Positions 54,497-63,376 of a stretch of 64,000 nt of DNA are shown here, in pieces. Within the stretch, counting starts at the first letter, position 1. Each line of letters opens with the position of its first letter. The stretch comes from Acetobacteraceae bacterium. GTDB taxonomy: Bacteria; Pseudomonadota; Alphaproteobacteria; Acetobacterales; Acetobacteraceae. Made by a program: the position numbers and the translations under genes. The notes beneath the pieces were generated by a model that was given only the letters and a program-made list of their open reading frames with translations, was not told the origin of the DNA and made no database searches. The stretch is from contig CANGNF010000018.1 of the NCBI GenBank assembly GCA_947455205.1, forward strand, positions 22,825 to 86,824, written 5' to 3'.

Positions 54497-55309
54497 ATGA
54501 ACCTGCCCTTCCTGTCCCGTGCCCCGCGGGTTGCCGTGGTGCGCCTGCACGGCGCCATCATGGCCAGCGCCAGCCCCATGGGCGGCCAGGCGCTGAACCT
54601 GGCCGGCCTGGCGCCGGTATTGCAGCGCGCCTTCGAGCTGAAGCGCGCCAGCGCCGTCTTCCTGGTCATCAACTCGCCCGGCGGGTCGCCGGTGCAGTCC
54701 AGCCTGATCGCCCAGCGCATCCGCGCCCTGGCCGAGGAGAAGCGGCTGCCGGTCACGGCCTTCGTCGAGGATGCGGCGGCCAGCGGCGGCTATTGGCTGG
54801 CCTGCGCGGCCGATGAGATCATCGCCGACCCCGGCAGCATCCTGGGGTCCATCGGCGTCATCTCGCAGGGCTTCGGCCTGCAGGGCGCCATGGCCAAGCT
54901 GGGGGTGGAACGCCGGCTGCGGACGGCGGGGACGGAGAAGAGCTTCTGGGACCCCTTCGGCCCGGAACGGCCGGAAGACCTGGCGCGGCTGGACGCGCTG
55001 CTGGCGGAGTTGCATGCCGAGTTCCGCGGTTGGGTGGAGCAGCGCCGCGGCACGCGGCTGAAGGCGCCGGCCGACCAACTCTTCACCGGCCGCTTCTGGG
55101 CCGGCCGCCGGGCGGTGGAACTGGGCCTGGCGGATGGGCTGGGCGAAATCCGCGCCGAAGCCCGGCGCCGCTATGGGCCGAAGGTGAAGCTGGTGCCCTT
55201 CGGCGGCCGGCGGCGCGGCTTGCTCTCGCGCCTGTTGCCGGGGCTTTCGGCCGAGGCCTTGCTGGCCGTGGCCGAGGAGCGCGCGCTGTGGGGGCGGCTG
55301 GGGCTTTAG
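54497..55309 (+). CDS. S49 family signal peptide peptidase-like protein
   Basis: A 270-residue SppA/SohB-type serine protease. VAVVRLHGAIM, FLVINSPGGSPVQSS and the nucleophile serine in DAAASGGYWLACAADEI with GSILGSIGVISQGFG. The Lys partner is probably in the WVEQRRGTRLK or similar region. No signal peptide; short form (one S49 domain). Membrane association is uncertain as no clear helix is visible. Divergent from the lipase. Confidence 0.88.
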   Translation: MNLPFLSRAPRVAVVRLHGAIMASASPMGGQALNLAGLAPVLQRAFELKRASAVFLVINSPGGSPVQSSLIAQRIRALAEEKRLPVTAFVEDAAASGGYWLACAADEIIADPGSILGSIGVISQGFGLQGAMAKLGVERRLRTAGTEKSFWDPFGPERPEDLARLDALLAELHAEFRGWVEQRRGTRLKAPADQLFTGRFWAGRRAVELGLADGLGEIRAEARRRYGPKVKLVPFGGRRRGLLSRLLPGLSAEALLAVAEERALWGRLGL

Positions 55310-55674
55310 CCTTCCCGCCGGAAGCGCGCCGCCGTCACCGCATCGCCGCCCAGCGCGGCCTCGACCAGCGCGCGCCCGGCCGGCGTTTCAACCAGCGCCA
55401 GCACCCGCTGGAACCAAGGCACCTGGCCGCGCACCCGGGCCAGGAACAGCCGGTCCAGCGCCTCCGCCACCGGGCCGCGCCCTTGGCAGCAGGCACAGGC
55501 CACCGCGTGGGGCAGGCTGGCGTCGAACCGCGCTGCCGCCGCCGCGCCTGGCGGGGCGGTGGTGCCGGCCTCCAGCAGCAGCGCGGCGGGCGGGCCAGCC
55601 ACCAGGGCAGCCGCCAGCGCGCCGGCATCGGCCAGCAGGGTCAGCGGGATACGGGCGTCGAGGGTCCAAGCCAT
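55306..55674 (-). CDS. Hypothetical protein with CACC motif
   Basis: A 122-residue protein, MAWTLDARIPLTLLADAGAL, with an internal ACACCQGRGPVAEALDRLF segment with three Cys, then VRGQVPWFQRVLALVETPAG. The Cys cluster recalls metal sites of CobW/COG0523-like GTPases, but it lacks any GTPase motif. Start at 55674 lies next to the ArsR operator, so it is divergent from, and perhaps controlled with, the ArsR-methyltransferase gene. Ends overlapping the S49 stop by 4 bases. Confidence 0.65.
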   Translation of the reverse strand: MAWTLDARIPLTLLADAGALAAALVAGPPAALLLEAGTTAPPGAAAAARFDASLPHAVACACCQGRGPVAEALDRLFLARVRGQVPWFQRVLALVETPAGRALVEAALGGDAVTAARFRREG

Positions 55675-55682
55675 ACCTGCTA

Positions 55683-55704
55683 GACATAAGGATATGTTTA
55701 TGTC
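55683..55704. promoter_or_regulatory. ArsR/SahR-type operator
   Basis: GACATAA (55683-55689) and its perfect reverse complement TTATGTC (55698-55704) spaced 8 bases with GGATATGT between. This AT-rich dyad in a GC-rich background resembles the ACATAAAGATATCTTTATGT-type site that I recall for SahR regulators of methionine-cycle genes. It sits 13 bases before the ArsR gene ATG. Confidence 0.7.
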
Positions 55705-55716
55705 ATTGGCAAGCCC

Positions 55717-56670
55717 ATGGAACCCCTGCTGGCCCAACTGCGCGCCGCTGCCGAGCCGACCCGGCTGCGGCTGCTTGCGCTGTGCGCCCGCGGCGCCTTC
55801 TGCGTGACCGACCTGTGCGACGTGCTGGGCCAGAGCCAGCCGCGCCTGTCCCGCCACCTGAAGCTGCTGGTGGAGGCCGGGTTGCTGGCCCGCCTGCCGG
55901 AGGGGGTCAACGTGTTCTTCCAGGTGCCGGCCGGGGCCGAGCTGGTCCACACCCTGCTGGCCCGCCTGCCGGAGGATGACCAGACCCTGGCCGCCGACCG
56001 CCGCCAGGCCGTGCGCCTGGCCGCCGAGCGCGCCCGCGAGGCCAGCGCCGCCTTCCGCCGGGATGGCGCGGACTGGGACGAGCTGCGCGCGCTGGGCCTG
56101 CCCGCCGCCGAGATCGAGCAGGCCATCGTCGCCCTGCTGCCGGCGCGCATCCCGGCGCTGCTGGATATCGGCACCGGCACCGGCCGGCTGCTGGAACTCA
56201 TCACCCCGCGCACCGCCCGGGCGCTGGGCGTGGATGCCAGCCGCGACATGCTGCATTTGGCCCGCGCCCGCCTGGCCGAGCGCGGTCTTGCCGCGCGCTG
56301 CGCCGTGCGCCAGGCCGACATGTACCGCCTGCCGCTGCCGGATGCGGATTTCGACGTGGTGGCCATGCAGATGGTGCTGCACTACGCGGAAGACCCCGGC
56401 GCGGCGATTGCCGAGGCCGCCCGCGTGCTGCGCCCCGATGGCCTGCTGCTGATCGCCGACCTGGGCCCGCACCAGCGCGGCGAGCTGCTGGCCAGGAACG
56501 CGCATCGCTGGCCGGGCTTTGATGATGCCGCCATCGCCGGTTGGCTGGGTGCCGCCGGCTGCGCCGCGCTGGCACCGGTTTCGGTGCCCGGCCCGCTGGA
56601 GGTGCGGCTGTGGCCGGCGCGCCGCATTCCCGGCATGGCCACCCGTGCCGTGCCCGAGCTGACCTTCTGA
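55717..56670 (+). CDS. ArsR regulator fused to SAM-dependent methyltransferase
   Basis: A 317-residue protein. The N-terminal wHTH (about 1-85) is ArsR type: AAAEPTRLRLLALCARGAFC, VTDLCDVLGQSQPRLSRHLK and LVEAGLLARL. The C-terminal part (about 150-310) is a class I SAM methyltransferase fold: LLDIGTGTGRLLELI, GVDASRDMLHLARAR and VAMQMVLHYAEDP. In alphaproteobacteria such fusions lie before metH and bind SAH (SahR). The operator just upstream and metH 36 bases downstream fit that role. Confidence 0.87.
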   Translation: MEPLLAQLRAAAEPTRLRLLALCARGAFCVTDLCDVLGQSQPRLSRHLKLLVEAGLLARLPEGVNVFFQVPAGAELVHTLLARLPEDDQTLAADRRQAVRLAAERAREASAAFRRDGADWDELRALGLPAAEIEQAIVALLPARIPALLDIGTGTGRLLELITPRTARALGVDASRDMLHLARARLAERGLAARCAVRQADMYRLPLPDADFDVVAMQMVLHYAEDPGAAIAEAARVLRPDGLLLIADLGPHQRGELLARNAHRWPGFDDAAIAGWLGAAGCAALAPVSVPGPLEVRLWPARRIPGMATRAVPELTF

Positions 56671-56705
56671 TCCCGACCTTCTGACTGCTTGAGACGGAAT
56701 TCCGC

Positions 56706-59700
56706 ATGTCCCGCCCCCATCTGCTCGACGCCCTGCGTGACCGCGTATTGCTCTGCGATGGCGGCATGGGCAGCCGCGTCCAGGCGCTGACGCTCGACAT
56801 TGAGAAGGACTACTGGGGCCGGGAGAACTGCACCGACGTGCTGGTGCTGTCCCGCCCCGACCTGGTGCGGGAAATCCACCGCGGCTACTTCGAAGCCGGC
56901 AGCGACATGGTGCTGACCAACACCTTCGGTGGGTCGCCGGTGACGCTGGGCGAGTTCGACCTCAGCGAGCGCGCCTTCGAGATCAACAAGAACGCGGTGG
57001 AGCTGGCGCGCGAGGCGGCGGAGACGTTTGCCGATGGCCGCGACCGCTGGGTGATCGGCGATATCGGGCCGGGCACCAAGCTGCCCTCGCTGGGGCACAT
57101 CAGCTACGACGCGCTGGAAGCGGCGTTGCAGGAGCAATGCCGTGGGCTGATCGCCGGCGGCGCCGACGCGCTGCTGACCGAGACCAACCAGGACACGCTG
57201 TTCATCAAGGCCGCGGTCAATGCCGCCAAGGCGGCGCGCCGCGCCGCCAACAGCGACATCCCCATCTTCGTGCAGGTGACGGTGGAGACGACGGGCACGC
57301 TGCTGGTCGGCCCCGACATCGCCGCCGCCGCCACGGTGGTGAACGCGCTGGACGTGCCGCTGATCGGGCTGAACTGCGCGACGGGCCCGCAGGAGATGGC
57401 CGAGCATGTGAAGTGGCTGAGCCAGAACTGGCCGGGCCTGCTGAGCGTGCAGCCCAATGCCGGCCTGCCGGAACTGGTGGACGGCCAGACCCACTATCCC
57501 CTCGGCGCCGCCGAGATGGCCAGCTGGATGGAGCGCTTCGTCCTGGAGGACGGCTTCAACCTGATCGGTGGTTGCTGCGGCACCTCCATTCCGCACATCC
57601 AGGGGCTGGACGCCATGCTGCGCAAGGTGGGCAAGGGCTTCCGGCCTACGCCTGCGGCGCGCAAGCACTACTGGGTGCCTTCGGTGGCCAGCCTCTACGG
57701 CGCGGTCAGCCTGCGGCAGGAAAACGCCTACTTCTCCATCGGCGAACGCTGCAACGCCAATGGCAGCAAGGCCTGGCGCGAACGCCAGGCGGCGCATGAC
57801 TGGGATGGCTGCGTCGCCATCGGCCGCGAGCAGGTGGGCGAGGGCAGCAACAGCCTGGACATCTGCACCGCCTTCGTCGGCCGCGACGAGATGGCCGAGA
57901 TGAGCGAGGTGATTACCCGCTTCACGTCGAGCGTGAACGCGCCGCTGGTGATCGACTCCACGGAAACGCCGGTGATCGAGGCCGCGCTGAAGCTGCATGG
58001 CGGCAAGCCGATCATCAACTCCATCAACTTCGAGGATGGCGAGCAGGCCGCGATCGACCGTCTGGTGCTGGCCAAGAAGTTCGGCGCCTGCGTCATCGCG
58101 CTGACCATCGACGAAGTCGGCATGGCCAAGACCGCCGAGGACAAGCTCCGCATCGCCCGCCGCCTGGTCGACTTTGCCTGCAACAAGTACGGGTTGCCGC
58201 AGAGCGACCTGATGATCGACCCGCTGACCTTCACCATCGCCACCGGCAACGAGGACGACCGCAAGCTGGGGCAATGGACGCTGGAGGGCATCCGCATGAT
58301 CCGGGACGAGTTCCCGGACATCCAGATCATCCTCGGCCTGTCCAACATCAGCTTCGGCCTGAACCCGGCGGCGCGGCACGTGCTGAACAGCGTGTTCCTG
58401 GACCATGCGGTGAAGGCCGGCATGACCGGCGCCATCGTGCATGTCTCCAAGATCAAGCCGCTGCACCTGATTCCGCCGGAGGAAGTGCAGGTTGTGGAAG
58501 ACCTGATCTTCGACCGCCGCAGCGAGGGCTATGACCCGCTGCAGAAGGTGCTGGAAATCTTCTCCGGCCGGAAGGCCGCCGACAACGTGAAGAAGGTGCG
58601 GGCCGAGACGGTCGAGGGCCGCCTCAAGGACCGCATCGTCGATGGCGACCGCAAGGGGTTGGGCGAGGAGCTGCAGGCCGCGCTGGACCAGGGCAACACG
58701 CCGCTCTCCATCATCAACGACGTGCTGCTTGACGGCATGAAGGTGGTCGGCGAGCTGTTCGGCGCCGGCAAGATGCAGCTGCCCTTCGTCCTCCAGAGTG
58801 CCGAGACGATGAAGGCCGCGGTCGCCTACCTGGAACCCTTCATGGAGAAGATCGAGGGCCAGGAGAAGGGCACCATCGTGCTCGCCACGGTGAAGGGCGA
58901 CGTGCACGACATCGGCAAGAACCTGGTCGACATCATCCTGACCAACAACGGCTACCGCGTGGTCAACCTGGGCATCAAGGTGCCGCTGGCCGACATGGTC
59001 GCGGCGGTGAAGACCCATAAGGCGCATGCCATCGGCATGTCCGGCCTGCTGGTGAAATCCACCGTGGTGATGCGCGAGAACCTGGAGGAGATGCATCGCC
59101 AGGGGCTGGAGGTGCCGGTGCTGCTCGGCGGCGCCGCGCTGACCCGCAACTACGTGGAAGATGACTGCGTCCGCGCCTATGCCGGTGGCGAGGCGAGCGG
59201 CCGCGTGGCCTATGCGCGCGATGCCTTCGACGGCCTGCACCTGATGGACAAGGTCACCGGCAACGGCTTCGACGACTACCTGGCGGCGGTGCAGAAGAAG
59301 CGCATCGGCAAGGCGCGGAACGAGAGCCGTACGCTGGGCCAGGCCGACCCGCGCGGCTTCGCGCCGGTGGATGTCGGCTACGCCCAGTCCCGCCGCCGCA
59401 AGCTGCAGGCGGGCACCACAACGCCGGCGCCGCCCTTCTGGGGCGCCCGCGTGCTGGAAAGCGTGCCGAAGGCGATCATCCCCTTCATCAACGAACGCAG
59501 CCTGTACCAATTCCAGTGGGGCTTCCGGAAGCAGGGCAAGTCGCTGGACGACTTCCTCGGCTGGGCCAAGCAGGAACTGCGGCCGGTGCTGAAAAGGATG
59601 CTCGCCTTGACCGATGAGCAGGACATCCTCCGCCCGCAGGCGATCTACGGCTATTGGAAGTGCGCGGGGCAGGGCAACGACTTGGTGCTGTTCCACGAGG

Positions 59701-60203
59701 ATGGCAGCGAGGCGCTGCGCTTCACCCTGCCGCGCCAGCCGAAGCAGGACGGCGAATGCATCGCCGACTTCGTGACGGATATCGAGGATGGCCGCGACGT
59801 CATCGGCCTGCAGGTGGTCACCGTCGGCCAGAAGGCCAGCGACATCGCCCGCACCTGGTTCGAGGATGACCGCTACCAGGACTACCTCTACCTGCACGGT
59901 CTGTCCGTGGAGATGGCCGAGGCGATGGCGGAATACACCCACAAGCGCATCCGTGCCGAACTCGGCTTTGCCGGCGAGGATGACCGCGACATGGACCGCA
60001 TGCTGCAGCAGGGCTACCGCGGCGGGCGCTACAGCTTCGGCTACCCGGCCTGCCCGCGGCTGGAGGACCAGGTGCCGCTGCTGCGCCTGCTGGGGGCGGA
60101 ACGCATCGGCGTCAGCATCTCCGACGAGTGGCAGCTGCACCCGGAACAGTCCACCAGCGCCATTGTCCTGCACCACCCGAAGGCGAAGTATTTCAGCGTG
60201 TGA
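56706..60203 (+). CDS. metH: Cobalamin-dependent methionine synthase
   Basis: A 1165-residue MetH. Homocysteine domain (about 1-315): LLCDGGMGSRVQ, zinc Cys in GLNCATG and GGCCGTS. Pterin domain (about 345-610): FSIGERCNANGSKAW and LVIDSTETPVIEAAL. Cap plus B12 domain with DVHDIGKN and base-off ligand His734, then GMSGLLVKST. C-terminal SAM reactivation domain ends YSFGYPACPRLEDQVPLL and LHPEQSTSAIVL. It makes methionine from homocysteine with methyl-THF. Start ATG at 56706; it is co-transcribed with the ArsR fusion. No cobalamin riboswitch is visible in the 35-base gap. Confidence 0.97.
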   Translation: MSRPHLLDALRDRVLLCDGGMGSRVQALTLDIEKDYWGRENCTDVLVLSRPDLVREIHRGYFEAGSDMVLTNTFGGSPVTLGEFDLSERAFEINKNAVELAREAAETFADGRDRWVIGDIGPGTKLPSLGHISYDALEAALQEQCRGLIAGGADALLTETNQDTLFIKAAVNAAKAARRAANSDIPIFVQVTVETTGTLLVGPDIAAAATVVNALDVPLIGLNCATGPQEMAEHVKWLSQNWPGLLSVQPNAGLPELVDGQTHYPLGAAEMASWMERFVLEDGFNLIGGCCGTSIPHIQGLDAMLRKVGKGFRPTPAARKHYWVPSVASLYGAVSLRQENAYFSIGERCNANGSKAWRERQAAHDWDGCVAIGREQVGEGSNSLDICTAFVGRDEMAEMSEVITRFTSSVNAPLVIDSTETPVIEAALKLHGGKPIINSINFEDGEQAAIDRLVLAKKFGACVIALTIDEVGMAKTAEDKLRIARRLVDFACNKYGLPQSDLMIDPLTFTIATGNEDDRKLGQWTLEGIRMIRDEFPDIQIILGLSNISFGLNPAARHVLNSVFLDHAVKAGMTGAIVHVSKIKPLHLIPPEEVQVVEDLIFDRRSEGYDPLQKVLEIFSGRKAADNVKKVRAETVEGRLKDRIVDGDRKGLGEELQAALDQGNTPLSIINDVLLDGMKVVGELFGAGKMQLPFVLQSAETMKAAVAYLEPFMEKIEGQEKGTIVLATVKGDVHDIGKNLVDIILTNNGYRVVNLGIKVPLADMVAAVKTHKAHAIGMSGLLVKSTVVMRENLEEMHRQGLEVPVLLGGAALTRNYVEDDCVRAYAGGEASGRVAYARDAFDGLHLMDKVTGNGFDDYLAAVQKKRIGKARNESRTLGQADPRGFAPVDVGYAQSRRRKLQAGTTTPAPPFWGARVLESVPKAIIPFINERSLYQFQWGFRKQGKSLDDFLGWAKQELRPVLKRMLALTDEQDILRPQAIYGYWKCAGQGNDLVLFHEDGSEALRFTLPRQPKQDGECIADFVTDIEDGRDVIGLQVVTVGQKASDIARTWFEDDRYQDYLYLHGLSVEMAEAMAEYTHKRIRAELGFAGEDDRDMDRMLQQGYRGGRYSFGYPACPRLEDQVPLLRLLGAERIGVSISDEWQLHPEQSTSAIVLHHPKAKYFSV

Positions 60204-60314
60204 GGGAAGGGGTTGCGGCCCCACCCCGGATGCGGGCATGAACCGGCCCCATCCGGAGCCCCAGCCCGCCCCCATGCCCCTTTCGGCCCTCTTCCTGGCT
60301 AGCAGCCCCCCGGC

Positions 60315-61202
60315 ATGACCAGGGTCATCCGTACCGCCATCGGCAGCGTCGTCGTCGCCTGCCTGGTGCTGGCGCTGAAGCTGGCGGCCTGGTGGCTCAC
60401 CGGCAGCGTGGCGCTGCTGGCGGATGCGCTGGAATCGGTGGTCAACGTGGTGGCGGCCAGCGCGGCGCTGGCGGCGCTGCACTTCGCCGCCCTGCCGCCG
60501 GACGCCAACCACCCCTACGGCCATACCAAGGCGGAGTATTTCTCGGCGGTGCTGGAAGGCGCGCTGATCGTCATCGCCGCCTTCTCCATTCTGCATGAGG
60601 CCTATGGCGCCTGGGTCCGCCCGCGCCTGCTGACCAGCCCCGATGTCGGCCTGGCGATCTCGGCCGGCGCCACCGTCATCAACCTGCTCTGGGCGCTGCT
60701 GCTGTTCCGCCGTGGCCGCGCCGCCCGCTCCCCGGCGCTGCTGGCGGATGCGCGGCACTTGATGGCGGATGTCGTCACCTCCATCGGCGTCATCGCCGGC
60801 GTCGCCGCCGTGGCGCTGACCGGCAAGACCTGGTTCGACCCGCTGCTGGCGGCGCTGACCGCGGTGAACATCCTGTTCAGCGGTTGGGCGCTGATGCGGG
60901 CCAGCTTCTCCGGCCTGATGGACGAGGCGGTGCCGGACGAGCTGCTGGGCCGCATTCGCCGCGTGGTCGGCGCCAATGCCCAGGGCGCGATCGAGGCGCA
61001 TGACCTGCGGACCCGCCATGCCGGGCGGCTGGTGTTCATCGATTTCCACCTGGTGGTGCCCGGCGGCATGACGGTGGACGACAGCCACGCCATCTGCGAC
61101 CGCATCGAGGCGGCGCTGAAGGCCGAGGTGGATGGCGCGGTCATCAGCATCCATGTCGAGCCCGAGGGCAAGGCCAAGCATCATGGGGTGCTGGTGCTGT
61201 GA
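60315..61202 (+). CDS. Cation diffusion facilitator family transporter
   Basis: A 295-residue CDF efflux protein, six helices then a cytosolic ferredoxin-like domain from about 210. TM2 has LLADALESVVN: Asp37, Glu40, Asn44, where many CDFs have Asp-x2-His-x3-Asp. TM5 has ADARHLMADVVTS with His148 and Asp152. The C-terminus has HDLRTRHAGRLVFIDFHLVV. Metal is not predicted: substituted TM2 residues suggest something other than plain zinc. Coupled to the TonB-like gene by GTGA. Confidence 0.88.
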   Translation: MTRVIRTAIGSVVVACLVLALKLAAWWLTGSVALLADALESVVNVVAASAALAALHFAALPPDANHPYGHTKAEYFSAVLEGALIVIAAFSILHEAYGAWVRPRLLTSPDVGLAISAGATVINLLWALLLFRRGRAARSPALLADARHLMADVVTSIGVIAGVAAVALTGKTWFDPLLAALTAVNILFSGWALMRASFSGLMDEAVPDELLGRIRRVVGANAQGAIEAHDLRTRHAGRLVFIDFHLVVPGGMTVDDSHAICDRIEAALKAEVDGAVISIHVEPEGKAKHHGVLVL

Positions 61203-62116
61203 GCCTGCCGGCCGGGCTCGAGCTGCCGTTGCCCGGCCTGGCCGGCCCGGCGCGGCAGGACCGTTGGCCAGCCGCTTCCCGACCCGCCTCGCGCCCCTGG
61301 CCGCCGGCCGCCTCCCTGGTGCTGCACGGGCTGGCGCTGGCCTTCGCCCTTGGCCTGCTGGCGCTGCCGCGCGCCGAAACGCCGCCGGACCAGGCGGTGG
61401 AGATCCTGTGGGAACAGCCTCCGGCCCAGGAATCGGAGGCGCTGCCGGAAGCCGAGCCGCCCTCTCCCCCCGCCGTGCCGCCCCCACCGGAAATGGCCCC
61501 ACCCCCGCCGCCACCGCCCCCGGCGGCCGCGCCGCCGCTGCTGATGGAGCCGCCGCCGCCCGCCCTGCCGGACAGCACGGCCCTGCTGCCGCCGCCGCCA
61601 CCCCCGGCCGAGCCGGCCGCCGAGGCGCCGGAGGAGCCGGAGGAGGCGCTGCCATTGCCGCCGCCCCCACCACCCCAGGCGCCGCCGCCGCCCCGGCCGC
61701 AACCGGCGCCCGCCCCGCGCCCGGCACCGCCCAGCCAGAGCCGGCAGCGGCCGGTGGAAAGCGCCGGCCCGGTCAACCCGACGCCCAGCGCCGAGGGCAG
61801 CGCCCGCATCACCGGCGCCACCAGCCCGCCCAGCCCGGACTACCGCCCGCCGCAGCCAGCCTTCCCCGAAGGCGCCCGCCAGCGCGGCGAAACCGGCACC
61901 GTCCGCGTGCGGCTGCAGGTTGACGCATCCGGCCAGGTCACCCAGGTGGAGGTGCTGGAAACCTCCGGCTCACGCGAGCTGGACCGGGCAACCCAGGAAT
62001 ACTTCCGCCGCTGGCGCTTCCGCCCCGCGCTGCGGGACGGCCAACCCGTGGCGAGCGAGGCGACATCGGCCATGACCTGGCGACTGAACGGCATGGCGGC
62101 CAACCGCGGATGGTGA
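61199..62116 (+). CDS. tonB: TonB family energy-transducing protein
   Basis: A 305-residue TonB. Single TM at about 38-57, after an unusually long N-terminal cytoplasmic part. A long Pro-rich periplasmic linker (about 72-185) with many PPPP runs. C-terminal TonB domain: FPEGARQRGETGTVRVRLQV, VLETSGSRELDRATQEYFRR and WRFRPALRDG, with the YxRRWRF-type end. GTG start overlaps the CDF stop. No exbB/exbD nor TonB-dependent receptor genes in the window; could feed cobalamin import, given metH and the next gene. Confidence 0.85.
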   Translation: MSLPAGLELPLPGLAGPARQDRWPAASRPASRPWPPAASLVLHGLALAFALGLLALPRAETPPDQAVEILWEQPPAQESEALPEAEPPSPPAVPPPPEMAPPPPPPPPAAAPPLLMEPPPPALPDSTALLPPPPPPAEPAAEAPEEPEEALPLPPPPPPQAPPPPRPQPAPAPRPAPPSQSRQRPVESAGPVNPTPSAEGSARITGATSPPSPDYRPPQPAFPEGARQRGETGTVRVRLQVDASGQVTQVEVLETSGSRELDRATQEYFRRWRFRPALRDGQPVASEATSAMTWRLNGMAANRGW

Positions 62117-62123
62117 AGCTGAC

Positions 62124-62672
62124 ATGGTGAAGCTGGACGTGATCACCACCCGGGGTGGCGATGGTGGGGAGACCTCGCTGGGCGACGGCACCCGGCTGGC
62201 CAAGGATGCCCCGCGCATCACCGCCATCGGCGAGGTGGATGAGTGCAATGCCACGCTGGCGCTGCTGCGGCTGCATACTTCCGGCGAGCACGACGCCATG
62301 CTGGCGCGCATCCAGAACGACCTGTTCGACCTGGGCGCCGACCTGTGCGTGCCGGGCGGGGAGGGCGGGCTGCGGGTGACCGCGGCGCAATGCCTGCGGC
62401 TGGAAGCCGAGGTGCAGGCGATGAATGCGGGCATGCCGGCGCTGCGCAGCTTCGTGCTGCCAGGGGGCACCCCGGCGGCGGCGCATGCCCACCTGGCGCG
62501 CACCGTGGCCCGCCGGGCGGAACGCGCGGTGGTGACCCTGGCCGCGGCCGAGCCGCTGAACCCGCTGGCGCTGCGCTACCTGAACCGGCTCAGCGACCAC
62601 CTGTTCGTGCTGTCCCGCGCCCTGAACGGCAATGGCGCCGGCGATGTGCTGTGGGTGCCGGGCGGCGGCTGA
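62124..62672 (+). CDS. Cob(I)alamin adenosyltransferase (PduO type)
   Basis: A 182-residue corrinoid adenosyltransferase. The ATP-binding N-terminus TRGGDGGETSLGDGTRLAKD, ALRSFVLPGGTPAAAHAHLA, VARRAERAVV and LNRLSDHLFVLSRAL are PduO/ATR signatures. It attaches the 5'-deoxyadenosyl group to cobalt. Start ATG 62124, 7 bases after tonB. It belongs with metH in a B12-centred group, though MetH itself uses methylcobalamin. Confidence 0.93.
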   Translation: MVKLDVITTRGGDGGETSLGDGTRLAKDAPRITAIGEVDECNATLALLRLHTSGEHDAMLARIQNDLFDLGADLCVPGGEGGLRVTAAQCLRLEAEVQAMNAGMPALRSFVLPGGTPAAAHAHLARTVARRAERAVVTLAAAEPLNPLALRYLNRLSDHLFVLSRALNGNGAGDVLWVPGGG

Positions 62673-62720
62673 GCCGAGCGACCGCCGCCAGGGTATCCGA
62701 TGCCGCGGCAATGGAACCGC

Positions 62721-62738
62721 CCTGGTGCCTGCACCAGG
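62721..62738. terminator. Hairpin between convergent genes
   Basis: CCTGGTGC and GCACCAGG with a 2-base CT loop, lying between the adenosyltransferase stop and the convergent hypothetical gene's stop. Confidence 0.5.
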
Positions 62739-62758
62739 ACGACCCTTGCCGCAGCGGC

Positions 62759-63370
62759 TCAGAACTCCTCGCGCGCCACTTCGCTGACGCGATGGAAGGC
62801 GCTGATCGCGTCGAAGCATTGCTGCGCGATCTCGGCCGGGCTGTCGTTCAGCCGCGACAGCACGCAGTACAGCCGGCCGCGGCCGACATTGCCCTTGGAG
62901 GCCGCGAATTCCAGCTCGGCCCATTCCGGGGCGCCCAGGCGGGTCAGGTCCTCGGCCTTCAGCGCCTTGGAGCCGATGCGCTTGGTGTCGTACCACTGGC
63001 GCAGCATGTAGACGCAGCCATCCGAGGCGACGCCGACGGCGCCCGGGTTGTTGCGGTCCAGCGGCGTGTAGGACGCCGACTTGTCCACCAGCTTGATGTC
63101 CACATCCAGCCCGCCGCGCAGCCCCTTGGGCCGCAGCAGCGCGCGCCATTCCACCAGGCGCTGGTCGTCGGGTTCAGCCTCGGCCTTGCCGCCCGAGCGG
63201 AAGCGGTTGCCCGCGCCCTTGAAACGGTCATCCGTCTGCAACGCATCGCGCCACATGCGGAACCAGGTATCCACCTCGCTACTGGCCTCCACCGGCCTCA
63301 AACTCAACAACTGCCGTTTCCAATCCTGCCTGTAGGGCGGAAGCCCTCCCGGTTGGGAGGGCTTCGCCAT
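62759..63370 (-). CDS. Hypothetical protein
   Basis: Up to 203 residues. Contains SSEVDTWFRMWRDALQTDD, KLVDKSASYTPLDRNNPG, CVYMLRQWYDTKRIGS and SRLNDSPAEIAQQCFDAISA; no family is recognised. The first ~20 codons from 63370 overlap a strong hairpin (63340-63365), so translation may start further in (possible TTG/GTG codons around 63290-63310, or the ATG of MWRDALQ). It follows the CoA-transferase gene on the same strand. Confidence 0.65.
   Translation of the reverse strand: MAKPSQPGGLPPYRQDWKRQLLSLRPVEASSEVDTWFRMWRDALQTDDRFKGAGNRFRSGGKAEAEPDDQRLVEWRALLRPKGLRGGLDVDIKLVDKSASYTPLDRNNPGAVGVASDGCVYMLRQWYDTKRIGSKALKAEDLTRLGAPEWAELEFAASKGNVGRGRLYCVLSRLNDSPAEIAQQCFDAISAFHRVSEVAREEF
63340..63365 (-). 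terminator. Strong hairpin after CaiB-type gene
   Basis: A perfect 11-bp stem (GAAGCCCTCCC / GGGAGGGCTTC) with a GGTT loop, 12 bases after the CoA-transferase stop on the minus strand. No T-run follows. It overlaps the first codons of the open frame of the next gene. Confidence 0.7.
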
Positions 63371-63376
63371 GGTTTG

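Noticed and set aside
56670..56706. Cobalamin or SAM riboswitch before metH
   Set aside because: Only 35 bases separate metH from the ArsR-methyltransferase gene, too short for either aptamer.
56382..61727. A 1781-codon open frame on the minus strand
   Set aside because: It is the antisense shadow of metH and the CDF gene: Gln/His/Arg-rich, low complexity, no motif, a common artefact in high-GC DNA.
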